A DNA stretch of 64,000 nucleotides from Rhizobium sp. ICMP 5592. GTDB lineage: Bacteria; Pseudomonadota; Alphaproteobacteria; Rhizobiales; Rhizobiaceae. The notes below the pieces were generated by a model. The model was given only the letters and a program-made list of their open reading frames with translations, made no database searches and was not told where the DNA came from. Location of the stretch: contig NZ_QSNT01000003.1 of the NCBI RefSeq assembly GCF_009498525.1, positions 1,157,671 through 1,221,670 on the forward strand. Direction: 5' to 3'. Below are positions 17,713 to 26,151 of this stretch, piece by piece; the stretch's first letter is position 1, and every line of letters starts with the position of its first letter. The translations under genes were made by a program, and so were the position numbers.

Positions 17713-17895
17713 ACGGTCCTTTTATCCGAACTCGCCGCAAATGCAGAAACTGAAAATGCCGCGACTCTCTCAGGGGTCGACAGGATGGGCGTCACAACAG
17801 GCTTCATCAGTCGTTAACCCTATCCACAAAGCCTTTCTTAGCCATCCCCGTGCAATTCTGTGCAAACTGGTTCTTGGTAAAGAGGAGGTGGAGCG

Positions 17896-18126
17896 ATGAT
17901 ATTCGTAACCGCCACGATCATTGGAATTGCCGCCGGCCTGCAGCGCTCGGCGATCGTCTCGATCCTGGGCGCTGCCCTGGTGAGCGTCGCCTTCATGGCA
18001 GCCGTCGCCAGCTCGATGGTTCCGCCGCCGCTGACAACGTTGTTCATCGCGCTCGGCGGCTACAATCTCGGCTTCATCGGCTACCTCATCACGCTCGACG
18101 TACTGGAACACCAGCGCCGGGCCTAA
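17896..18126 (+). CDS. small membrane protein, 76 residues
   Basis: A 76-residue, strongly hydrophobic protein with two or three predicted membrane segments (IFVTATIIGIAAGL, IVSILGAALVSVAFMAAVASS, LTTLFIALGGYNLGFIGYLI) and a short charged tail LEHQRRA. The ATG at 17896 is preceded by a strong AGAGGAGGTGG ribosome binding site, which supports expression. I do not recognise a named family. It is divergent from xseA and convergent with the large polytopic protein downstream. Confidence 0.78.
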   Translation: MIFVTATIIGIAAGLQRSAIVSILGAALVSVAFMAAVASSMVPPPLTTLFIALGGYNLGFIGYLITLDVLEHQRRA

Positions 18127-18135
18127 GCAGTATCT

Positions 18136-19962
18136 TCAGTCCAGCGGTTTGAACCGGAAAAACCGCACATCCGACTTCGCGGCTGCTGGGATCGGCTCCA
18201 GATAGGCGGGCACATGGCCCTTGCCGAGCTGAGCATAGAGCCCTTCCGGCTTCAGCTCCGAAACTTCCTGCACCTGCGGGTCCCCAGGGCAAAAGGCCAG
18301 CAGCGTTACATGCGCGCCGCGCAGGAAAGCTTCCGCCTCCTTCGGCTCGGCAAGGCCGATATGCAGTTCGGTCAACATGCCGTCGGGATCGCGATGATAG
18401 GGACCCGAAAGCGTGCGATGCGGCGTGAAGCGCAGGAGGGGCGAGCCCATGTTGGATGGCGCGGAAACGACGCCGGGGGCTAGACCGGCGATCGGCGCGA
18501 AAGCTTCCCTTGAAGCACAGTCTCCTGTCTCGTCCGCATTGGCAGCGAAACTGTTTGTGATCCCATTCTTGGCAAGCGCGCCGCCGACGGCCCAGACGGC
18601 GGGGACGGAGAGCAGCGTGACGACAACATAGACCACGGCGGCGCGAACATTCCTGGTGTCGGCGGCGGAGATGCGGCGAAGCTCCGCCAGCAGGATGGCG
18701 AGCGGCGGGATGGCGAGCAGATTGGAAAACTCGGCACCGCGCACCTGCACCAGCGCGATGACCCAGTTGACGGCGACCAAGGCCAGAAGAACTGCATGCA
18801 GTCGGGCGCGCTCGCCGCGCAACATGCGGAAAACACACAGCAGGATCGCCAGCAAGCCGGTAAAATAGAAGGCGCCGAGCGTTTCCGGCTGATGTTGCGT
18901 CAGCGCGAAAATCGACTGCGCCTCGGTGACCTTGTTCAGCCAGAGCTGCACCAGCATCGGGTCGAGATCAGCGAGCGGATTGCGCAGGCATTGCGGCGCG
19001 ATCACCAGGGTCGTCGCGAAGACGGCGGCGCCATTGGCCGCCAGCACCACCAGGCGCCACGGCCGCGACAGGCGGCTGGCAAACAGCGCCGACAGCAGCA
19101 GGCCGGCGCCGCCGACACTGGTGATGCTGTAGAAGCCGAGCGAGAGGTTGTCGCAGGTGACCGCGGAATAGAGATGCGGCGGCACCAGCGCGAAGAAGGC
19201 GGCGCTGACGGCGATCGTAAGCGTCAGGGCAAAGGCGCGGGCGGCGGGCGCGAAAATCTCGCCGTCCCAGGCCCAGAGGCCGGCAACCGCCATGCAGGCG
19301 ACAGCGACGAAGGGCGTCGTCTCCGCGCCGATGCCGAGCGCGATGGCAAGGGCAATGGCGGCGATGGCGAAATTGCGCGGACGGTAGCTCTCGTCCGCCA
19401 GCATGGCGACGGAGAGCGCGACCAACCCGAGCTGCACATTGTCATGATCGATCGAGCCCGGCATGAAGCGGCGGGACGTCAGCACGAAGAGCGTCGTCAG
19501 GATCAGCGAGAAATGCATGCCCTCGACACCGGCGATCCGGCGGCCTGCAAGCCCCATGAAGACCATCAGCGGCAATACCAGCATCAGCGGCCAGACGGTG
19601 AGCGCCGCCGCTTCCGCACTTTCCGGCGCGAGAAACAGCCGGAAGAAGGCAATCAGGCTGGCGATCGGCAGATCGATGAAGCGCGACCAGTGCATCAGCG
19701 TGCCGCCATCGAGACCGAGGCGGTATTGCATCATGTCGAACCAGCCCTGGCCGCCGAGGAGATCGCGCACTTCGACGAGACGCATGATGTCGTCATTGTC
19801 GGGGCCGACATAGTCGGTGGCATGGCGATTGAAGATCAACAGCGCGACGATGGTGAAGAGCGTGTAGATCAGCGCGACGAGCCTCGGCCGCGACCAGAGC
19901 GACGGTACTTCCGTTTGCGCCGTAACGGCCGCTCCGCGCGTTACTGTCAGCGTCTGCGCCAT
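18136..19962 (-). CDS. polytopic GT-C-like membrane protein
   Basis: A 608-residue integral membrane protein with roughly a dozen hydrophobic helices. After the first helix (residues ~28-45) comes a conserved-looking loop with PDNDDIMRLVEVRDLLGGQGWFD and LMHWSRFIDLP; an acidic pair in the first extracytoplasmic loop is the hallmark of GT-C glycosyltransferases that use polyprenyl-phosphate sugars. The last ~130 residues are a soluble C-terminal domain. I cannot name the family from sequence. A membrane-anchored GT2 and a GtrA flippase start about 290 bases away on the other strand, supporting a role in adding a sugar to an envelope glycan or lipid. Confidence 0.75.
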   Translation of the reverse strand: MAQTLTVTRGAAVTAQTEVPSLWSRPRLVALIYTLFTIVALLIFNRHATDYVGPDNDDIMRLVEVRDLLGGQGWFDMMQYRLGLDGGTLMHWSRFIDLPIASLIAFFRLFLAPESAEAAALTVWPLMLVLPLMVFMGLAGRRIAGVEGMHFSLILTTLFVLTSRRFMPGSIDHDNVQLGLVALSVAMLADESYRPRNFAIAAIALAIALGIGAETTPFVAVACMAVAGLWAWDGEIFAPAARAFALTLTIAVSAAFFALVPPHLYSAVTCDNLSLGFYSITSVGGAGLLLSALFASRLSRPWRLVVLAANGAAVFATTLVIAPQCLRNPLADLDPMLVQLWLNKVTEAQSIFALTQHQPETLGAFYFTGLLAILLCVFRMLRGERARLHAVLLALVAVNWVIALVQVRGAEFSNLLAIPPLAILLAELRRISAADTRNVRAAVVYVVVTLLSVPAVWAVGGALAKNGITNSFAANADETGDCASREAFAPIAGLAPGVVSAPSNMGSPLLRFTPHRTLSGPYHRDPDGMLTELHIGLAEPKEAEAFLRGAHVTLLAFCPGDPQVQEVSELKPEGLYAQLGKGHVPAYLEPIPAAAKSDVRFFRFKPLD

Positions 19963-20164
19963 CTCGATAAACCCCGTATTCGAAGGACATCCGGGGCGCC
20001 ACGCTAACTGCTGGCCATCAAGAAAGCGTAAAGCGGGACGATGCGGCTGCGAATATCACGATAATGTTCCCCCGGACTCCACAACCTGCCATTTTTCGCC
20101 CACAGCCCTAGGGTCTTATTAACGCGCAGCGGGATAGGTTCTCGTTCTATCTTTTTGCTTTTAC

Positions 20165-20210
20165 GCAATTCCGGACGGAAAACCGCTGCACACTTTTCCT
20201 GGAATTGCTC
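20165..20210 (-). repeat. Rhizobium-type intergenic palindrome
   Basis: Arms GCAATTCC and GGAATTGC surround a core that on the minus strand reads GGAAAAGTGTGCAGCGGTTTTCC. The same GAAAAGTGT / AGCGGTTTTC core recurs in the element at 24535-24582, so these are two members of one dispersed repeat family. It lies in the 290-base region between the polytopic protein and the GT2 gene. Confidence 0.75.
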
Positions 20211-20253
20211 TAGGCCCCAAGTGAAAGTCACGCGTAGGAACTGGCCAGAGACC

Positions 20254-21267
20254 ATGTGGAACGAGAAGCTGAACATCGCCGTCCTTCTGCCCTGCTACAA
20301 CGAAGCCGCCACCATCGGCGATGTCGTTCGCGGCTTTCGCAAGGCACTGCCGGAGGCCGGCATTTACGTCTACGACAACAATTCCACCGACACCACGGCG
20401 CTGCACGCCATGCTCGCGGGCGCAACCGTGGTGCGCGAGCGCCGGCAGGGCAAGGGGCATGTGGTGCGCCGCATGTTCGCCGATATCGATGCGGACATCT
20501 ATCTCATGGCCGATGGCGACGGCACCTATGCGCCTGACGATGCCGAGGAGCTGATCCGCACGTTGCTGACCGAAGGCTCCGACATGGTCGTCGGCACGCG
20601 CCGCAACGTTCACAACGATGCCGGCCGCCAGGGCCATGCCTTCGGAAACCGCATCTTCAACTGGCTTTACCGCACCATCTTCGGCCCCGACTTCACCGAC
20701 ATCTTCTCCGGCTACCGCGCCTTCTCGCGCCGCTTCGTCAAGAGCTTCCCGGCGGTGTCAGGCGGTTTCGAGATCGAGACGGAAATGTCGGTGCATGCCT
20801 CGCGGCTGAAACTGCCGGTCAGTGAGCTGGAGCTCGACTATGGCCGCCGACCAGAGGGATCGCATTCCAAGCTTTCGACCTTCCGCGACGGCTGGAAGAT
20901 CCTCTGGATGTTCGCCATGCTGATGAAGGAAACACGGCCCTTCGCCTTCTTCGGCATTCTCGGCGCCATTTCAATGGAGATGAGCATCGGCTTCATGATC
21001 CCGGTCTTCGTCGAATATTTCGAGACTGGCATGGTCTCGCGCATGCCGACCTGGGTGCTCTCCATGGCGCTGATGATGATTTCCTTCATGCTGTTCACGG
21101 CCGGTCTGATCCTCGATTCCGTCGCCCGCGCCCGGGCTGAGCAGCTTCGCATTCACTATATGAGCCTGGCCAAGCCGGCATCTCGCCAGATTGGTGATGA
21201 GCGAACGGTCTACATGACGGAACACGAGAAGCCGGTAAGCCGGAGAAAAAGGGCCAAGGCCGCATGA
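20254..21267 (+). CDS. membrane-anchored GT2 glycosyltransferase (DPM1/GtrB-like)
   Basis: A 337-residue family 2 glycosyltransferase. The nucleotide-sugar domain begins LNIAVLLPCYNEAATIGDVV and has the DGDGTY motif (D87, D89) that binds the metal and sugar nucleotide. The C-terminal ~100 residues contain two hydrophobic helices (FAFFGILGAISMEMSIGFMIPVF; WVLSMALMMISFMLFTAGLIL), the layout of GtrB and related enzymes that charge polyprenyl phosphate on the cytoplasmic face. The frame is open from 20155 but MWNEKLNI at 20254 fits the family. Its stop overlaps the GtrA start (ATGA). It probably makes the lipid-linked sugar donor for the neighbouring system. Confidence 0.88.
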   Translation: MWNEKLNIAVLLPCYNEAATIGDVVRGFRKALPEAGIYVYDNNSTDTTALHAMLAGATVVRERRQGKGHVVRRMFADIDADIYLMADGDGTYAPDDAEELIRTLLTEGSDMVVGTRRNVHNDAGRQGHAFGNRIFNWLYRTIFGPDFTDIFSGYRAFSRRFVKSFPAVSGGFEIETEMSVHASRLKLPVSELELDYGRRPEGSHSKLSTFRDGWKILWMFAMLMKETRPFAFFGILGAISMEMSIGFMIPVFVEYFETGMVSRMPTWVLSMALMMISFMLFTAGLILDSVARARAEQLRIHYMSLAKPASRQIGDERTVYMTEHEKPVSRRKRAKAA

Positions 21268-21650
21268 AGAAGCTTCTTCGCTTCCTGATCGCCGGCGGTG
21301 TTGGCTTCGTGGTCGATGCGGGCGTGCTGCATTTGCTGCTTTGGTACACGCCCTTCGGCCCTTTTGTCGGTCGGGCGGTATCCATACCGAGTGCGCTGCT
21401 CGCCACATGGTTCCTCAACCGCAATTTCACCTTCGGCCGCTCCGGCCGCTCGCTGGCGGCCGAAGGCTTCCGCTATGGTTCGGTCGGCCTGACCTCGGCG
21501 TTGCTGAACTATGCCCTATTCAGCTCGCTGCTGGTTGCAGAGCCGAGCTTGCGGCCGATCATCGCATTGATCCTGGCATCAGCGGCGGCGACGGCGTTCA
21601 GCTTCTTCGGCTATTCGCGCTTCGTCTTCCGCCACCGGCAAAATCCATAA
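21264..21650 (+). CDS. GtrA-family flippase-like protein
   Basis: A 128-residue protein with four predicted membrane helices in the GtrA pattern: LLRFLIAGGVGFVVDAGVLHLLL, then ATWFLNRNFTFGRSGR (the conserved N-R-x-x-T/F-F motif after helix 2), a third helix, and SFFGYSRFVFR at the end. GtrA proteins are believed to translocate polyprenyl-linked sugars across the inner membrane. The start overlaps the stop of the GT2 gene by 4 bases (ATGA), so the two are translationally coupled and almost certainly work together. Confidence 0.9.
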   Translation: MKKLLRFLIAGGVGFVVDAGVLHLLLWYTPFGPFVGRAVSIPSALLATWFLNRNFTFGRSGRSLAAEGFRYGSVGLTSALLNYALFSSLLVAEPSLRPIIALILASAAATAFSFFGYSRFVFRHRQNP

Positions 21651-21658
21651 AATCCGGG

Positions 21659-22645
21659 TCAGACCGGTTCCCAGCCATCCTTTTCGCTTGCGCGATAGAT
21701 GGCGTCGATGACCTTCTGGTTGAGCTTGGAGCTTTCGAGCGACACGACTTCGGCTTCCTTGCCGAGGGCAGCGGACGCAAAGGCTTCCGCCTCGCGCCGG
21801 TACTGGCGGCTGTCGGGGAAGCGGAAGATCTGCGATTCCGTGTGGCTGCGATTGGTCAATTCCAGCTCTTCGGCGCCGTAGCGGTCGGCGTTGAAGGGCG
21901 ACTTCACCTCGATGAACCCTTCCGTGCCATGGAAGACCATGACCTGGCGGTTGGCGAGCTGCGTCGAGATATAAAAGCTCATGTCGAAATCGCCGAAGTC
22001 GGCCTTGACGCTGGAATAGATGTCCGTGCCGAATTCCGGATCGCGCTCGGTGACCGCCTGGATGCGCAGCGGCTCGCGGCCGGTGACGAAACGGGCTGAC
22101 ATCGTCGGATAGACGCCGATATCGGGCAGGCCGCCGCCGCCGAGCGCCGGAATGTTGCGCATATTGCCGGCATCGCGGTTGAAATAGGTGAAGGCACCCT
22201 GGATATGGCGCAGGCGGCCGATGGCGCCATCCGCGACAAGCGAGCGCACCTTGCGCCAGACCGGCGCATAGGTGACCATGTAGGCTTCGCTCACCAGCAC
22301 CTTGTTGCGGTCGCGGGCGGCGATCAGGCTGTCGATCTCGTCCGCCTTCAGCGCGATCGGCTTTTCGCAGAGCACATGCTTGCCGGCATCCGCTGCCTTG
22401 ATCGTCCATTCGACATGCTGCGACGTCGGCAGCGGAATATAGACGGCATCGATCTTATCCGACGCCAGCATTTCCTCGTAGGAGCCGAAGGCATGCGGCA
22501 CGGAGAAGCGATCCGCCATCTGCCGGGCGCGGGCGAGATCGCGGCTGGCGACCGCGGTCACCACGCAATTTTCCGCATCCTGAATGGCAGGCACGACCAG
22601 ATCGCGGCCGATCTTCGCTGTCGACAAGATTCCGAAACGCAACAT
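21659..22645 (-). CDS. Gfo/Idh/MocA-family oxidoreductase
   Basis: A 328-residue NAD(P)-dependent sugar or inositol dehydrogenase-like enzyme. The Rossmann start MLRFGILSTAKIGRDLVVPAI and the conserved HVLCEKPIAL (the EKP motif with catalytic lysine region) are plain, followed by the alpha/beta C-terminal domain that binds substrate. The frame runs on to 22843, but ATG at 22645 has an AGGAGGA site just upstream. It is convergent with GtrA, with only 8 bases between stops. The substrate is unknown; an involvement in the adjacent glycan genes is possible but unproven. Confidence 0.92.
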   Translation of the reverse strand: MLRFGILSTAKIGRDLVVPAIQDAENCVVTAVASRDLARARQMADRFSVPHAFGSYEEMLASDKIDAVYIPLPTSQHVEWTIKAADAGKHVLCEKPIALKADEIDSLIAARDRNKVLVSEAYMVTYAPVWRKVRSLVADGAIGRLRHIQGAFTYFNRDAGNMRNIPALGGGGLPDIGVYPTMSARFVTGREPLRIQAVTERDPEFGTDIYSSVKADFGDFDMSFYISTQLANRQVMVFHGTEGFIEVKSPFNADRYGAEELELTNRSHTESQIFRFPDSRQYRREAEAFASAALGKEAEVVSLESSKLNQKVIDAIYRASEKDGWEPV

Positions 22646-22961
22646 GATTTTCCTCCTGGAACATGATCCCGAAGCAACGATCCGCTGGGCGTCAAACGCA
22701 GCGCGGCTTTCGGCTGGGACCCTATGATATTGATGGGCGGAGCGAAACGAGGGAGGCGTCATCGCTCGGATGAAACCGGGGCAGACTTTATTCGGCCCTT
22801 CCCGACGGCGCAACGGCCTCGAGTGGGACAGCGCCAAAAACATGCGAAAAGCCCGAAGACATGGATGGCTGAATTTGTCCTTATTTTGTCCGACGCTTGG
22901 CTTTCCGGCCTATCTATTGGGATCTAACTTCGGCTATCCTTCAAACACAGGAGATACGAAA
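22646..22961. other. divergent intergenic region without a recognised gene
   Basis: 316 bases between the Gfo/Idh/MocA gene and the cysteine hydrolase. It includes a degenerate single arm (CATGATCCCGAAG near 22661) like the first half of a rhizobial palindrome, and no convincing promoter pair or small coding frame. Confidence 0.5.
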
Positions 22962-23528
22962 ATGTCCCATGCCGACACCGCCCTGCTGGTCATCGATGTC
23001 CAGGAATCCTTCCGCCAGCGCCCCTACTGGCAAACGGACGACCTGCCAGCCTTCACCAACCGCCTGCAGGCGCTGATCGACGGCGCCAAGGCGCGCGGCA
23101 TTCCGGTCGTGCAGGTTTTCCATGTCGATGGCGACGAGCATTTCAGCCTGAAGAGCGGCTATGTCCGCAAGCTCGACGAAATCACGCTCGAAGCCGACGC
23201 GGTCTTCCACAAGCATCGCCATTCCGCCCTCGTCGGCTCCGGCCTCGATGTCTGGCTGGTGGAAAACGGCATCCGCAAACTGATCGTTTCCGGCATCCGC
23301 ACCGAACAATGCTGCGAGACGACAACGCGCCATGCCTCCGATCTCGGCTATGCCGTCGATTACGTTACCGAGGCGACGCTGACCTTCCCGATGACGCATG
23401 CCTCCGGCACGGTCTTCAGCGTCGAGGACATCAAGAAGCGCACCGAACTGGTATTGGTCGGCCGCTTCGCCCGCATCGCGACGGTCGAAGACGCGCTCGC
23501 CTCGACGGCGCTCAGGAGCGCCGCATGA
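22962..23528 (+). CDS. isochorismatase-family cysteine hydrolase
   Basis: A 188-residue cysteine hydrolase. The catalytic triad can be placed: D12 in LLVIDVQESF, K84 in VFHKHRHSAL, and C117 in GIRTEQCCETT. Such enzymes cleave amides, imides or vinyl ethers (for example nicotinamidase or isochorismatase-like reactions); this sequence does not fix the substrate. The ATG at 22962 follows ACAGGAGA. Its stop overlaps the start of a GlxA-type regulator (ATGA), so the two are coupled, and the regulator likely senses a metabolite of the hydrolase pathway. Confidence 0.92.
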   Translation: MSHADTALLVIDVQESFRQRPYWQTDDLPAFTNRLQALIDGAKARGIPVVQVFHVDGDEHFSLKSGYVRKLDEITLEADAVFHKHRHSALVGSGLDVWLVENGIRKLIVSGIRTEQCCETTTRHASDLGYAVDYVTEATLTFPMTHASGTVFSVEDIKKRTELVLVGRFARIATVEDALASTALRSAA

Positions 23529-24523
23529 ACCAAGGCGACAGGCACCTCCATCGCCGCATCATTCCGGTCTATGTCGTCCTGCCGCCCTATACGCTGCTGA
23601 TGGATGTCGCCGGGCCGATGGAGGTTCTACGCCGTGCCAATGTCGAACAGGAGGACGTCCTGTTCGACTATCGCTTTATCGCCGCCCGGCCGACACAGAC
23701 GACGTCGGTCGGATTGACGCTTGCCGAACTGTCGCCGCTACCGGATCGCATTCCCGACGGCGCCTATGTCGTCGTCTCCGGCAGCGTCACACCGCCGTCT
23801 GACGCCGATGATGTCGAGCCGGAATTGGATATTCTGACCGCCTGGCTGAAGACAGCCGTCCGTCCCGGCATCACGCTCGTCACCATCTGCTCCGGCGCCG
23901 TGCTCGCTGCCCGCGCCGGCCTGCTCGAGGGCCATGCCTGCACGACGCATGCGGCCTGCATCGAAGAAGTCCGGCAATATGCCCCGACCGCGCGGGTTCT
24001 CGACAACCGGCTCTATGTCGAGGATCGCGAGCGCTATTCCAGCGCCGGCATTTCCACCGGCACGGACCTGATGCTGCACATCGCCTCGAAACTCACCTCG
24101 CCGATGACGGCGCTGACCATCGCCCGCCACATGGTCGTCTACATGCGCCGCACCGGCGCCGAACCGCAGCTCTCGCCCTGGCTCAGCGGCCGCAATCATG
24201 TGCACCCCGCGATCCATCGCGTGCAGGACGCGATCATGGCCGACCCCGCCCATGGCTGGTCGCTATCCGAACTTGCCGGCATCGGCGCGATGAGCGCGCG
24301 GCATATTTCCCGGCTGTTTCAGGAACATGCAGGCCTGTCGGTGACCGCCTATGTCAATCTGATGCGCGTCACCCTTGCCCGCGACGTGCTCACCAATTCG
24401 CGGATGGACATGGAGCGCGTGGCGGAAAAATCCGGCTTCGCCTCGCCGCGGCACATGCGGCGCGTCTGGTCGAAATACAACGAACTGCCGCCTAGCCACT
24501 ACCGGCGATCCTCAGCCGAATAA
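23525..24523 (+). CDS. GlxA-family regulator: DJ-1/PfpI domain plus AraC HTH
   Basis: A 332-residue regulator. Residues ~12-190 form a DJ-1/PfpI class-I amidotransferase-like sensing domain (IIPVYVVLPPYTLLMDVAGPMEVLRRAN, later TLVTICSGAVLAARAGLLEG with a cysteine at the nucleophile elbow ICSGA). Residues ~225-330 hold the AraC-type double HTH (WSLSELAGIGAMSARHISRLFQEHAGLS; MERVAEKSGFASPRHMRRVW). GlxA-type regulators control amine or amide catabolism in several alphaproteobacteria. It overlaps the cysteine hydrolase gene upstream. A dispersed palindrome follows it. Confidence 0.92.
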   Translation: MNQGDRHLHRRIIPVYVVLPPYTLLMDVAGPMEVLRRANVEQEDVLFDYRFIAARPTQTTSVGLTLAELSPLPDRIPDGAYVVVSGSVTPPSDADDVEPELDILTAWLKTAVRPGITLVTICSGAVLAARAGLLEGHACTTHAACIEEVRQYAPTARVLDNRLYVEDRERYSSAGISTGTDLMLHIASKLTSPMTALTIARHMVVYMRRTGAEPQLSPWLSGRNHVHPAIHRVQDAIMADPAHGWSLSELAGIGAMSARHISRLFQEHAGLSVTAYVNLMRVTLARDVLTNSRMDMERVAEKSGFASPRHMRRVWSKYNELPPSHYRRSSAE

Positions 24524-24534
24524 AGAAATCGTCC

Positions 24535-24582
24535 GAGCATGATGCCGAAAAGTGTAAGCGGTTTTCGGCCGACATCATGCTC
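24535..24582 (+). repeat. Rhizobium-type intergenic palindrome
   Basis: Outer arms GAGCATGATG and CATCATGCTC, inner arms CCGAAAA and TTTTCGG, with the core GAAAAGTGT-AAGCGGTTTTC shared with 20165-20210. It may also act as a terminator for the GlxA-type gene. Confidence 0.8.
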
Positions 24583-24594
24583 TATCTTTTGATT

Positions 24595-24647
24595 CTAGAG
24601 CGGATTCAAATTTTAGGTCGATCCGACCTAAAATTATCCGTCTCTAG
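24595..24647. repeat. AT-rich perfect palindrome adjoining the repeat
   Basis: Nested arms CTAGAG/CTCTAG, CGGAT/ATCCG and the central 12-base pair AATTTTAGGTCG/CGACCTAAAATT around ATC. Together with 24535-24582 it forms a ~113-base, two-palindrome unit, resembling the mosaic intergenic elements (RIME) described in Rhizobium. Confidence 0.7.
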
Positions 24648-24742
24648 TGGCATTTCCATTGGTAGGACGATAGCTTGGTTCGTCCCCACCCCCTCCGGCC
24701 GTTCCGTGCCGGTCTTTTGCTCAACTCATCTGGAGAGCCCAT

Positions 24743-25693
24743 ATGGAAACGCGCAAGCTTGGACGCACCGATCTTTTCGTCGCGCCGATCGTCTTCGGCG
24801 GCAATGTCTTCGGCTGGACGGCCGATGAGAAAACCTCCTATGCCCTGCTCGATGCCTTCTTTGGCGCCGGCTTCAATACGATCGACACAGCCGATGTCTA
24901 TTCGCGCTGGGTTCCCGGCAACAAGGGCGGCGATTCCGAGGAGATCATCGGCAAGTGGCTGAAGCAGAGCGGCGTCGACCGTGACAAGGCCATCATCATC
25001 ACCAAGGTCGGCTCGGACATGGGGTCGGACAAGAAGGGCCTGAAGGCGAATTATATCCTGCAGGCGGTCGAAGCTTCGCTGAAGCGGCTGCAGACCGATT
25101 ACATCGACCTCTATCTCTCGCACTGGCCGGATCCGGAAACGCCGCATGAGGAATCGCTTGCCGCCTATGCCAAGCTGAAGGAACAGGGCAAGATCCGCCA
25201 TGTCGGCTGCTCCAACCTCAATGCCGAGCAATTGCAGGCCTCGCTCGATGCCGCCGCCAAGGCAGGCCTGCCGCGCTACGACGTGCTGCAACCGGAATAT
25301 AATCTTTATGCACGCGACAGCTTCGAAGGTCCGCTTGCGGATCTCTGCGTCAGGCAAGATATCGGCGTCATCACCTATTTCAGCCTCGCCGCCGGCTTCC
25401 TCACCGGCAAATACCGCACAAAGGCCGACACAGAAGGCCGGGCGCGCGAAAATCGGGTGGCCGCCTATCTCGACGACAAGGGCCTGCATATTCTCGCGGC
25501 CCTCGACAAGGTTTCCGCCGAAACCGGTTCGAAGCCCGCCGAAGTCGCGCTTGCCTGGCTGTTGCGCAAACGTGGCGTCACTGCCCCGATCGCCAGCGCC
25601 ACCAGCCTCAGCCAGCTTGACGCGCTGATCAATTCGGCGAAGCTCACGCTTTCCGACGAGGCCATGGCCCTGCTCGACAAGGCTGGCGAATAG
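24743..25693 (+). CDS. aldo/keto reductase
   Basis: A 316-residue TIM-barrel NADPH-dependent oxidoreductase. The catalytic tetrad is complete: D48 and Y53 in FNTIDTADVYSRW, K88 in ITKVGSDM, and H127 in LYLSHWPDP. The cofactor-binding C-terminal region contains RKRGVTAPIASATSLSQLD. The N-terminal METRKLGRTDLFVAPIVFGGNVFG is standard for AKR families related to potassium-channel beta subunits. It is followed after 14 bases by a GNAT gene on the same strand. Substrate is unknown; general detoxification of carbonyls is common. Confidence 0.94.
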   Translation: METRKLGRTDLFVAPIVFGGNVFGWTADEKTSYALLDAFFGAGFNTIDTADVYSRWVPGNKGGDSEEIIGKWLKQSGVDRDKAIIITKVGSDMGSDKKGLKANYILQAVEASLKRLQTDYIDLYLSHWPDPETPHEESLAAYAKLKEQGKIRHVGCSNLNAEQLQASLDAAAKAGLPRYDVLQPEYNLYARDSFEGPLADLCVRQDIGVITYFSLAAGFLTGKYRTKADTEGRARENRVAAYLDDKGLHILAALDKVSAETGSKPAEVALAWLLRKRGVTAPIASATSLSQLDALINSAKLTLSDEAMALLDKAGE

Positions 25694-25707
25694 ACAAGGA
25701 CAAATCG

Positions 25708-26151
25708 ATGACCGTGGTCGTACGCGACGCCAGGCCAGAAGACGAAACCCGCTGGCACAAGCTTTGGGCCGGCTATCTCACCTTCTATCGCGTCGACCTC
25801 GCGCCCGATATCACCGACATGACATGGCGCCGGGTCTTCGATCCGGCGTCTGCCATGTTCATGCGCGTCGCCGAGGTCGATGGCGAGGTCAAGGGTTTCG
25901 CGCTCTGCCTGACGCATGAGAGCACATGGATCAGAGAGCCGGAATGCTATCTGGAGGACCTGTTCGTCGACGAAGACACACGCGGCCAGGGCGTCGGTCG
26001 GGCATTGCTCGACGATCTCGTCTCGCTTTGCAAGGCAAATGGCTGGGCGCGGCTCTATTGGCACACCGAAGAGGACAACACCACGGCCCGCAAGCTCTAT
26101 GACAGCTACATCAAGAGCGATGGGCTCATTCGGTACCGCATCAAGTTCTAA
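25708..26151 (+). CDS. GNAT-family N-acetyltransferase
   Basis: A 147-residue acetyltransferase. The acetyl-CoA-binding motif A is seen as LEDLFVDEDTRGQGVGRALLDDLVSLCKANGWARLYW, with R/Q-x-x-G-x-G/A intact in RGQGVGRAL, and the C-terminal TEEDNTTARKLYDSY is the usual motif B region. Acceptor substrate cannot be deduced. It is 14 bases after the aldo/keto reductase and may be cotranscribed. Its final 11 bases overlap the convergent M15-like gene. Confidence 0.92.
   Translation: MTVVVRDARPEDETRWHKLWAGYLTFYRVDLAPDITDMTWRRVFDPASAMFMRVAEVDGEVKGFALCLTHESTWIREPECYLEDLFVDEDTRGQGVGRALLDDLVSLCKANGWARLYWHTEEDNTTARKLYDSYIKSDGLIRYRIKF

Noticed and set aside
18796..20007. 403-residue plus-strand frame opposite the polytopic protein
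   Set aside because: Highly charged, repetitive composition typical of the reverse strand of a membrane-protein gene; no ribosome binding site.
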